Shown here: positions 49,114 to 60,400 of the stretch, one piece after another
Position numbering within the stretch: position 1 is the stretch's first letter
Layout: each line of letters opens with the position of its first letter
Assembly (NCBI GenBank): GCA_036768485.1
Contig: JAVLUZ010000248.1
Location: 15,317 to 79,316, forward strand
Reading direction: 5' to 3'
Source: Mermis nigrescens
Taxonomy: Eukaryota > Nematoda > Enoplea > Mermithida > Mermithidae
Length of the DNA stretch: 64,000 nucleotides
The notes under the pieces: generated by a model
Database searches by the model: none
What the model saw: only the letters and a program-made list of their open reading frames with translations
What the model was told of the DNA's origin: nothing
Program-made: the position numbers and the translations under genes

Positions 49114-50239
49114 CTTCATTTGACTTATTCATCTATTTAGGTTCTGCAGATGACACTTTTTTGTTTTTTGAATTTAGCCTTAGTTCTCGAATGGGAGTGT
49201 AAAGAGTGCGAAAATCAGGGGATGAAAAGTCACATATTGGTCGAGTTTTAGACTTGTTTAACTCCGGTTATGAGTTTTAAGAAACTTTTTCTGACAGAAA
49301 TTTTTTCTGACGGATCAAGAGCTATCTTGTGCTTACCAGCAAACGTTTCTACAATCAATACGCAACAGATTTTGTCCAAGACTTCTCTGCCAACTTTTTC
49401 GGTCATGAGTTGTGATAAATTGAATAAAATAGAAATATAGTAACTTCTGAGGGCTACACGTCGAAGCAAGCCGTGCTCTAAAAAAAGCAATATTGAGTTG
49501 TGTATGGGGGTGTAAAGTTCAAAATCTGTGGTGTAAAATGGCCGAAAAAACAGGTTTTTTTCTCGTATTTTGATTGGTAAATCATATCGAATATTTTGCG
49601 GAACATAAGTTTGGCACATACAAACGTACTACAATGAAAGGGCTACAAACTGGACTGAATCGAATTTATTTACACTCAATGGGGCGTTAGGTTCAGATGT
49701 TTAAAGTTTACAATGTGGTGGACAGTGGAAAATACGTGTTTGTCCATTTTTATGTTCGCCACTTTCTCTGTTCAGAAGTCGGGCGAGGTCGAATAGGATA
49801 AAAATAAAGTACTTCTAAAGGTTACGCGTCACAGCGAATTGCGTTTATTTACATTACTATTTAGCTTTTTCGGGAGGTGTAAAGTCAAAAAAATGCGCAG
49901 TTAAACGTGTTTCTGTCTTTTTTTTCTGCCAAGTTCTGGGTTAAAAGTCTGGACATAATCTTAAGTCTAAAAATGAACCAGAAACCAAATGTGATACGTC
50001 AATTTGTTTGCACTCAACAGTGGTGTAAAGTGATTTACATCTGATATTTATTTGTCCTCGAGCCATTGTTGAGACTTAATTTTTTAATAAATGTTGATCG
50101 TAATATCAGGGTAATATAAGAATTACGAATCCGACTGAAATTTCCTCCACACTCTGTGGTTGTGTAAAGTTTAAGCTTGAAAATTAACTTTACTTCTAGA
50201 GCCTATTTTTCACTAGCTTTTAAAATTTACAAATGTGAG

Positions 50240-51180
50240 TGTTTGCAGATAACTGCAAAATGCTCGTCCCTCCGCTCCCCTAAAGTGTTCATCTTTTGGT
50301 TTTCTTTTACAAACTAGCTGTTCCAATAATTAGGAATTTCAACTTAATCCAATATGGCTGCCCCCACGGACTATGTCTCTATTATGTATTATTCAATGCT
50401 TTAGTATATTTTGGGAATAAAAAACCGCTTTTCAATGACTCTTGCTCGTTTGATTTGACCGAAGAATTCGCAGTTTTCTATATGATCGCCTGTAGGCAGG
50501 CATTTTGGTTAAAAACTTTACACCTCTTCATTTTACAATTTTCGACCGTTTTAATATATTCATAATTTTTCAGTAAATAATAAGTTTTATGCTCTTTTCA
50601 AAAAATTTATTGTGCGTCGAAAGCGACTCGCCCTGTTTCACGCGAAACGTAACTACAGAGGAAATCGTATTTCAGTGCTGGAAAACGACTAAGCGAATTA
50701 TTACTTTACTCAACGCTAATCTAAGACAACATAAATCGTGTACGATCGCTGCAATAAAAAAATTTGCTTCAGCAATGCGTTCCAAATTCCAAAACTATTT
50801 TTAAAATAGGATCTGTATTTGCGGATTAAGCACATTAAAAACACAAGCATTCGGGAGCACACATTGAGGTGGGGAGGGATGGGGTTAAGGAGCCTAGGTA
50901 GGGCGGCCATAAACGCACAACATGGTCGGTCTGCCAGTTAAATCAGCCGATTTTGAGGTCATATATTTAGCTTTTGTCGGCCAAAATGATGCTAAAAGCT
51001 GAAATGTAAATAATGTTAAAACTATATCTGCAATTTTTCAATTCCATATCTTTTATCCTCACCTTGCCTCATTTTTCTCAGAAAATTTCCCAATGCCGGT
51101 TTTGGTGCCTCAAAATCTGGACAATTTTTTGATGAACTTAATCCACGAGTGCACAAGCACAACTAATTCTAAGACATCAT
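50240..51180. other. unassigned DNA 3' of receptor copy 2
   Basis: No exon or element recognised. 50930-51090 resembles 30720-30930 (GGTCGATCTGG../CATGGTCGGTCTGCCAG, GCCAAAATGATGCTAAAA, CATTTTTCTCAGAAAA..), an unnamed dispersed repeat downstream of both receptor copies, perhaps a duplicated 3' flank. Confidence 0.5.
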
Positions 51181-51187
51181 TGGTTCA

Positions 51188-51440
51188 TCATTTGGTCGCA
51201 TCCACAGTACTTGTAACAACTGGACTTTCTGTAATCGTGCGACAAAATATCTTTTTTAGCGCGAATTTCGCTTCGGAGCGAACTTCTGCGCTAAACAGCA
51301 AGTAAGAAATGGCGATTTTTCCGCTTGCCGTTGCCGACAAGAAATGAAGCAACAGAGTGCTCGTGTCGCTGACCCAAACGTATGGAAATATATTTGTCAC
51401 CAGCGATTTCGCGATAAATATTGTCGCGGTCAAGGTAAAT
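51188..51440 (-). CDS. 7TM receptor copy 2, exon 3 (TM6-TM7 and tail)
   Basis: 253 nt after acceptor TTTTGTAG, completing an Arg codon and reading FTLTATIFIAKSLVTN, IFPYVWVSDTSTLLLHFL, SGKIAISYLLFSAEVR and a polar tail to TGA. An open frame extends upstream of the acceptor, but the three copies align only from about this AG onward. Two hydrophobic helices followed by a basic amphipathic tail match the end of a 7TM receptor. Confidence 0.83.
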
Positions 51441-54400
51441 CTACAAAAGTCTGCAATTAATTCGACGTTAGTCAAACAAAATGCAGTAATAATGTAAGCA
51501 AGTACATATGTAAGTAATATATGCATTGAAGAGGAGGATGAGGATCTCGCTATTCAAAGTCGGTCCTCCACCTGTCCTTGCAATGCCAGAATAGTTTAAG
51601 TCAGCTCCCCTGTTTTTGAAAAGATTTCCCTTTTTTAGCTGTTTTAGACGTTTTTTTAGCTGTTTTCGGCCTAAAATCGAAGGTCATTTTTTCTTCCTCT
51701 CAAAAATGGTCAGTGACCCTGGATTTTTATTATTTTTTTACCGGATTTTGATAAGAACAAGCAAAGCGTCATATGTACAAGATAGATACCTACAGGCAAC
51801 GGCCTTTTGCGACGTTTTGCATACAGCTTTATCAACTGGCATGGAAAATTAGCGGAGAAAAATTGAAATCTTAAAAATTTTTGGAATCTTCTGGATTGGA
51901 AATCCGGACCTCCCCACACCTTACCCATGCTCATGAGCACGATATATACGAATCATCCATCTTTTTCACTTTTGCTCTTGCTTTACGGCACAAAACATAG
52001 TTTGAATCTGCTTCAAGCTAGTCCTCAATGCCTTAATTTTAAGCTAGAGCTGTAAAGGGACCAGGGCCTAGAAAAATACTATATAATGTGGTCATATGAC
52101 GTCCTGCAATGTTTGCGTTTCTTATGTAATATACGTGCCCAGCTCTTATTCGTCACATATACATATATCGCAATAGTAGTGATGAAAAATAATATTAAAA
52201 TAATAAACTAATAATAATAATACTAATACTAATAGTAATAATGATAATAATGATAATAAAAATAATAATAATAATAATAATAACAATAATAATAACAATA
52301 ATAATAATAATAATAATATTAATAATACTAATAATATGATACTAATAATATAATACTAAATATAAATAATTATAATTACTAAGATATCACCTTACTCAAA
52401 TTAAGATCTCAGTTGGAAAATTGTATCTGTCTCTTGGTGATACTTGTAAGTTGTTTATGATTTTATTGTAACTTTCTTCGCTTAGTTTTTGTACCTTTCT
52501 AACTAAGCAAGAGATTGTTGAAATAAAACGGGCAAAATTAAGAATTTGATGAAGCATTGTATGAAAACAATTTAATTTACAACTACGATGTAATGCAGCG
52601 AAATATGAAGTGAATTGCTCCCGCATTTACTAGATAAGCAGCAGATGCACGCTTGGGGGTTGGGGGAAAGAGAGAATCTCTTGGGGTAAATATGGTTAGA
52701 TTAAAGTCAGAATCGGACAAGAGTCAAGGCTTTTTCCTGAAAATGATTAAAATCGACTAGCATCGAAGAACTAATGTAGTTGTTACTCTTTTTAAACCTT
52801 TCTAGCCATTTCTAATATATTTTTAGTTCGAAAATGACTCGATGAATTTCAGATCAGTCTGACCTCAGGCTGTGAATGCTAAGCAAATGTAACTGTGACT
52901 GAAAATTATAACTCGGCAAGATTCAACAGATTGTTATTACATAGGTGCAAACTTGTTTGCTTCATTGATATAAGTAAGTATCAATTCCATCAGTTTTACT
53001 GCCTCAAAAGAATAAAATGCCTTAGTTAATTGACATCTATACCGAAATAAAAATGTGACTGATGGAACTACATCAGTTTCTATCATTTTCGCACTCAATC
53101 AATGCAACAATTTACATTTAACAACAATATTAAAATTTTCAAACCCCGGTGCTGGGCCAGCCTGGCTCCGGCCCAGGGCCGGCGCATAGACCCCGGCGCC
53201 GGCGCCGGCGGCGTGGCTGGGGCCTGGCCACGGTAGAGCTCACAATTAAAAATTAAACTTTCTAACTAACTTAAAACATAATATGATATCGGTCCATCTG
53301 TGCTCGTTCACAGCTATTAACCTTGCGGACTTTAGCGGTGAGTTTAGTTTACTTTATAGCTTTCGAAGCTCTAACTTTAGTTAAACTTATGTATTATTTC
53401 ATGTGTTCATGCACTAGATTCAACCTTCAACTTTTTTAAAAGCTTTTTAAACTTTTCAACTTTTTTTTGTCTCAACAGTGACCTCATCAAAAAAATTTTT
53501 AATTGGAAGCTATGATTTATGCTGTTTTGATAATGAGTTTAGCAGAAACTTAATTGCTTTTTAACTCAAGTCAGCTTCTTATAATTAATTACATTGAGTT
53601 AATTGGCCAAACAAATTATCGGTGTATATGTTTTTTTAATTTCGACTCTACAGGATAAAACTCTACTTTTCTTAGGACCCTAATACATGAAGTATCTCAA
53701 AGAAATAAATTTCTGTCTATTTAGTATAAATATAGTAAGCTATGGATCCTAAGCCATTATGTTTCTAGCAGAAAAAGGAAAAAATAAGCATTCATTGCAA
53801 TGCAAACACGATTTTAGTAATAAGAAAAATTAAATTAAATTTTTAAATGGACTGTTATAACTTGAAAAATTAATCGAAAATATTCAATATTTCATCATAG
53901 GAAACCAAGATTTGCAGAATAAGACCAGCTAATGAAATATGCAAGGCATTAAGTTACAATATGAACTGTATGCAGTGGCGGATCTAGGATTTTCGTAAGA
54001 GGCGGTTAAAGCGGTATCCCAATTCGAAAAACAGTCGAAAACAGCTCCAAAAATTTGCCCTTCCCGTGCGACATAGTGTTTTTTAGGCGAGTTGCGTTGT
54101 CAATTTTTATAAAAAAATCACTTTTGGCGCAAAATTTCTCTTGAGAAACTTTGAAATTTTGGCAATTTGGTGCGGAAAGGTCATTGAATTCCTTTGACTC
54201 CAGTGAAAATCCCGCGCGGAGCGCCGGAAATTTTGTGAAAGTTAGATGAAAATACATTTAGAAGCCTAAATTACTGCTCGATGTCCTGAACATATTTGGC
54301 TCTTATGATCGTTTTAAAACCAGTTCCTTGAGCAAAAATATGGTTTCCAAAGTCAGGGGCTAAGAAAGCATATAATTAAAAATATGCAAGAATTTAAAAC

Positions 54401-57400
54401 ATATATAAAAGCTTTAGAAATTATAATGGCGGTTCAAAATCTAGCAAATTACACATGTTAGGTCAATGGCAGGGAACGGCCGTCCTCCCCGCGCCGCTTA
54501 AATTTTATACTGGCTGTATATACTAACCGAAGGGCCATTCGTCGCTGGCTGCCTCGAAATCTCGATGAGCGACATTGCGTGATCGTAAAAGCCGTTGTTA
54601 TTTGTCCGTTTGACTAAGTGAAAAATGAAGCACAATTGAATTTCAATACCTTTTAAATGGTGTTCATATGCGTCATATGAATACGTTAGCAGCAGCTGAA
54701 GTATGGGGGTCTGTGTGCTTTAAAACCGTTAAAATCCTAAACAGCATGCCGAAATTATGTAGTACATGTACTGGGAGGAGGTTGACGGGTTTACGTCACG
54801 TGTGGAATAAGGGGAAATCTTTGAAAGAAATGAAGCGACTGAAGGCTGAAATTTCGCTTTGAAATTGCTTGAAATTGACTAGGAACTGTAGACTAACATT
54901 CTTTTATATTACCGGCTTTTGACGTCATCTTAGCCCAAAAAAGCTCAATATTTGACCCCCCCTCAGACCGACCGTGCTGCGCAAATTTGGTCCCTTGACT
55001 GTTAAAAATGAATTCAAGAAACTCGATAGGGCCCCTGCATGAATAAAATTGGTGTGTTGTCTCTGGATTACACAATTCGAAAGACTCGCAACATCCATCA
55101 ACAGCCCGCAATTGAATTTTTACATTTCCCGCGATTTTTTTTCAGAGCCAACGGGTAGTGCTTGTTCGGAAATGTTGAGAAATAGGTATTTTGCCCCTAC
55201 CAACAATTTTGCTAACTTTGTAGTCTTCTAAAATTTTCGAACCCCTCCGAATTCGGCCTTTAGTCAAAAGTCAGGCTACTGCTATTATAATGAGATAAGC
55301 CAGGCAAGACACATGCAAAGAAAGTAGGAAGCTTTAGAGTACAGACTTCAGAAAAGAAAAATTGAAGAAATTCTGAGAAAAGTGAAGAGCAAAATTACGG
55401 CTAAAAAGGTTGAAAATAAGAATTTTATGTAAAAGTGTCTTGAATTGGCTAAAAATTGTGAACTAGCTAAGTTTTTGCGTCATTTTAGCATTTTCATCCA
55501 TTTTGGAGGTTATTTTATCTCAAAAATCTTACAGTAAAACTCTAGAACCGCCGAGCTGTGTGCCTAAGTCACGCAGGACTGAGAATACTCGAATACCTAT
55601 TGTCATATGATCGATTCGCTGGAGAATCATTCAGCAAAACTTTTTAACTTATGTTTTTGAAACTTTGGACGTTTTTGGAAGAATATAAAATATAAAATAT
55701 ACAGGGAATATTTAAAAAAACTGCATTTTGGAGTCAGGCAAGACTGACTCTACCCGAATACCTATCGTCATATAATCAATTAGCAGCTATATATTGGAAT
55801 TTATTGAATTATTTTTGAATTAGTTTTTTCTAAATATTTGAACACTTATAGCAAAGAAAATCGCTCTAATGGAACAAAAAAGGCGAATATACCTGAGAAT
55901 ATGAATGATTAAGGATGTAAAAGGAGGGAACTAGGAAAAAGCAACCTATGTTTAAGCCTAAAATCGCAAAATCTGTTGAAAATCAGACTTTCTTCAACAA
56001 ACGCAAGAAAAATCTAAGTATATTTTGCGGCCTGCGGATTGAAATAAACTATTGTAACCAAAAATCATAAAGAAAACATTAAGTTAACCAAGCAGTAGAT
56101 GAAGTAAACTAGAGCGACTTTGTAAGTCAATTGAATGAAATAGCACACATCGACGGATTCGAGACACTTAACGAAATTTTTGGTTTAAAGCAGTAGGAAA
56201 CGCATAAGCTCACGTGAAACAGACTTTATTCGGTGCCAATTGTTCGATAGCTTTTTCCGTAAATTTGTCGAAGGCTAAAGTAAGCCTAACTTGGTGATAT
56301 ACTGTAATTTAATAGAAAAGTTCAGTGGTTGCGACGGCCGTCATTCTTCCATTTTTTATGCACTTAACCGTCCATATAAGCTCAATTCAAGCATTCAAAC
56401 AGTGCTGGGACATGCTACAGTAAGTGATGAGTTAAATAAAGATCTTGCGGCCAGAATCAAACCCGGTTGCTTCCACGACAATCAAATGTTAAACCACTGA
56501 GCCTAGCGAAAGTTTTAGTAGTTTAATGTGTTTAACGATCAATTCATGACAGGCTGAATGCGCGTCTTTCATTCGCAAGTTGCTTTATCTGCTGTTAGAC
56601 GAGAATAAAGGATGCCGTGAAAACATTTCACCGAAATACCCTTTCTTGCTGTGTACAGTGATCTCTGCACGACCTACAGTAAGTAGGAAAGGTTAATTTA
56701 CTATAGCTTCGGAAAACATTTACTGAAAAAGCTCTCGGATAAATGAAACACACTAAGTGCAGGTACACTTGCATGCACGCAATGATTGGGTACACTAACC
56801 ATTTGATGTCAGGTTTGCTTTCTATAATGCTCATGATAAGTAAATAAAACATTTTTAACCCTTTATTAACGGCACTTTATGTAGGGTAGTTCATTCGAAA
56901 TCTCATTCATATTCGAATTCCCCATCCTTCAAAAAGTCTCCCTGATTTCTTTCGTGACTCTAGCTACAGTAGGACGTGAGAAAAAAAGTCCCATTTTTGG
57001 GACGGTCGTTAATAAGTGTATGTCCCATTTTTGGGATGGTCGTTAATAAGTTTACATGCAGGACGCTCGTCAATAAGTGTACATCCCATTTTTGCCATCA
57101 TTTTTGCATGGAAAATTTTTGGGATTGACGTTCTCTATATAGTCTGATGTTGTTCCAAGGCGATTCTCTAGTTTAGATACATACAAGGTACATATAGGTA
57201 GGTATAGGTACCTATGTACCTAATTGGATTGTAAAGCAGCTGGTTTACATAGGTAGTATCAGGGACGGATGGGGGGTCGACCACCCCCATTGGTCCGAAA
57301 TAATGCGCATATTAACTATTTTTGAGCAATATTTGGGTAAAAACGGGCAATTTTTCCGCCCGAATACATAAGGGTCCCACCCCCCCCCCTTAGGGGTACC

Positions 57401-60400
57401 ACCCCTCCCCTTAGGAAAATCCTGGATCCGCCACTGGGTAGTATGTATGTACGTACAATTCTAAGAGAGAATTCAAGCAATTTCTGAAGGTAATAAAGGT
57501 CATGAAGACATCAAGAGAAAAACAGAGTTGCTTTTTCATGCTGTCACTTATGAGCGCGCGTCCCAAAAATGGGACTTTATTTTTCGATCTAAATTTCTCA
57601 AAGGGTATCAGCCGCATTTTAATTATTGAGATACCGTTAGAAAGCCCTGAATGAGCTCCACAGCTCATAAAAATTCCTGACCAGAGAAACAAAAAATTGT
57701 GGAATCCGGGACGACCAAAGTGGCGGACAAAAAGTGAGGTTATTTCAATACAGTATATTTCAAATTTCACACTACTAACATGAAAGAAAATACACATAAA
57801 CCTGCAGATCTTGGACAATGCTTTCGAATGAACACTCGCACGCTTTATAAGATTCCATTGTTCTTGAGTTATTTTGCAGCAAACTTTGTGGAGGAAAATG
57901 GGACGGGCGTTAATAAAGGTTAAATTGAATTGCAGTTAGTTTTCTACGAGTCACAATACAGAAGCAAGTCAGCGCTGTGACTTGCAAGCAATGCAAAAAA
58001 GTATACATTTTAGATTAAGTTTATGCACTCATTGGTGAAATACCCTATTTCAGAAGCCGCAGAATACACTTCGATTTTTTTGCGTCGGCCAGTATATTCG
58101 TCTTTTTATTAGATCAGTGCATTTTTCTTTGCTAGTACCCTACGTTTGATTAGCATGATTTGAGTAAATCAGTCAGTAAACACGTTTGGTAACATGCCAC
58201 AATAATGACAGCAGTCCAAGAACGCTAAAACAATATTGTTTCAAACATCAGCATCATCTTTTTGTAGACGAGACAACCTTACCTAACTTAAACAGATTAA
58301 ATGTTTTTAGCGTAAACTTTACGCAACTGCTGGGTGTAGAGAACACTCACATTCAGATTCGTAATTCTGACATTACATGGAACATTTTGAAAAAATTAAG
58401 CTTCTCTAACGCTCAGAAACTAGAGTTAATTTTCAGTGTAAACTTTGCTCAACTACTGTGTGTAGAGAAAACAAAAGTGCAAATGCGTAATGCTGACCTT
58501 GCGGGACATATTTTGAAAAACATTCACATTTTGCAAGTCTCTGGAAATCAAATCTGTAGTGTAAACGTAACAAAAAATGTTTTTCCCTCCATCCATCACA
58601 TTGTCAAACTTTAAAAATTCTAGAAGCTAACGCCTCATTGAGTGTAAAGGAATTCGGATAGAACCAGTCTGCAGCCTTTAAATATAAGTACGTTTGCGTG
58701 TGGAAAACTTCTGTTCCGCAAAATATCTGAGATATTTCGACCAATCAAAAAAAAAGGAGAGAAAACGTATTTTTCGCCCAATGTTACACCCCTGATTTCG
58801 AATTTTACACATTCATGAGAAACTCAATATTCAGTTTTAGCACAATTTACTGCGACATACAGCCTTTAAAAGGTCCTTTATTTTTATTTGATTAAATTTA
58901 TCCTGACTTATAACCAGAGAATTTGGCAGAAAAATCTTAGACAAAACTTATTTTTCACACCATTTAGTAGAGTGTAAAGTTTTAACCCCTAGATCTAACG
59001 ATCTAACTCAGTTTTGAGTGTAAAAATGTTTGCTGGTAAGCATAAAGTAGCCCTTAAGCTGTTATAGATTTATATCTGAAAAAATTTCTTTGGAAGTATA
59101 ACTGGAGATGTTGACGGACATCGATAAGACAAAAACGTAACCAAAAGCTGCCTTTACATCCACAAATTTTAAGCCTCTATACACCAGAGCCCTGCGCGGG
59201 CCGAAATTTTTGACCCGCCCCGCCCCGCCAAGAAAGAAATAAAGCCCGCCCCGCCCCGCCCCGCAAAATTTTTTCATGTACTCTATGTATCCATTTCTGG
59301 TCGAAAAGAAGCCAGAATGCAGGAAGATAAAGAACCGGACAATTAGTGATACAAAATCCTCAATGTAAATGAGTGCAATGCAATTTTGTAAATTGAATAA
59401 GAGCTAATGTCTTACAGCAATAAACTTTATTGGAACAACAATGATGTTACTGTGATAGGTGTAGTTAGGTATGTAGGTAAGCTGCAAAAGGCATAATCTT
59501 GCACTGCTGATTGCTCAAATTCTGAGGGGGTCTGATGTGGCGAAATCGCCAAAACTAGCACAACAAAATCAATTTTGGGGGTCTGCTGGATCCCAGGGGA
59601 CAACCCAGATCCCAATGCTCGCCATTACTCAAATCCTATAGGTGATAGTCTACCTTATGTAAGGACGTAGTGTGTACCTACATATATGTAGGCATAGTGG
59701 GCAGCACCGAAATTCTGGGGGGTGAGGGTGAAAAATTTCTGGGGGGAATTTTAAAAGGTCAAAAAATGGTCTTAAAAGTGGTCGTATGGCAAAAAACACC
59801 ATTTTTCGACGTTTCTTATCAAGCATTATCCAATGGCATCAAAAAATTGCTGAAAAAACAAAAAAAATTTTTCTGGGGGGGGTATTTTCGATTTTTGGGG
59901 AAGGGTATTTTAACTTTTGGGGGGGGGGGGTGCATGCCCCCGAACCCCCCCCCCCGCGCCCACGTGTGTATGTAGGTACCTGCCTACCTATATATACAGG
60001 ATGTTTCAAAAAAACGAAACCCATATCAGACCCTGTAACTTCAAAACGAATCGCTCGATTCGAATGCAACTTGCTTTAATCAATAGATAAAAACCTTCAT
60101 AATTATCTTGCAAAGTTTCGTTTTCGCAACTTCATTTGTTCTTGTACAACGCGCATTTGGGTAAAAATCGTTTCATTAAATACAATGTGTCGTAGGAAAT
60201 GAATATGTGTTTACGACGTTGTAGCTTTAGATCGAGTGAACATTTTAGAATACAGTAAGCTCATTTATCAGCTAGTTGCCTCTAAATTTTAGTTTTATTT
60301 TGTTTGTTGGTTCAAGAGCTATTGAGCTTATGCTTAGGGTCACTCCCTCGGCGATTGAGCCAGCAATGACAAAATAAGCAGCGAAGTGCTTGCGCTTGTG

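Larger units (their letters stand above)
47935..50210 (+). mobile_element. family H foldback-like arm, copy 3
   Basis: The terminal hairpin AGGTAGCGC-GATA-GCGCTACCT at 47940-47961 is a perfect palindrome. It is followed by GTCCCCCTCCTCAGAGC and repeated TGTAAAGTTTACAC-type blocks to 50190. Short ORFs are repeat readings. It carries a 202-bp internal duplication (separate entry). Confidence 0.75.
56859..57919. mobile_element. piggyBac-like non-autonomous element
   Basis: CCCTTTATTAACGGC at the left and GGGCGTTAATAAAGG at the right are inverted, each flanked by TTAA (56855-56858, 57920-57923). TTAA target and CCY-type ends are the piggyBac signature. The 1.06-kb interior has three 34-bp repeats and a nested MITE; its 135-codon - strand ORF shows no transposase motif. 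Confidence 0.82.

Noticed and set aside
57411..57818. 135-codon ORF on the - strand, considered as a transposase remnant of the piggyBac-like element
   Set aside because: No DDD-type catalytic context or Cys-rich end; it overlaps the nested MITE.
58186..58614. 142-codon ORF resembling a leucine-rich repeat protein
   Set aside because: Its 45-48-residue periodicity equals the 140-bp subrepeats of family H, and the other H copies are not open.
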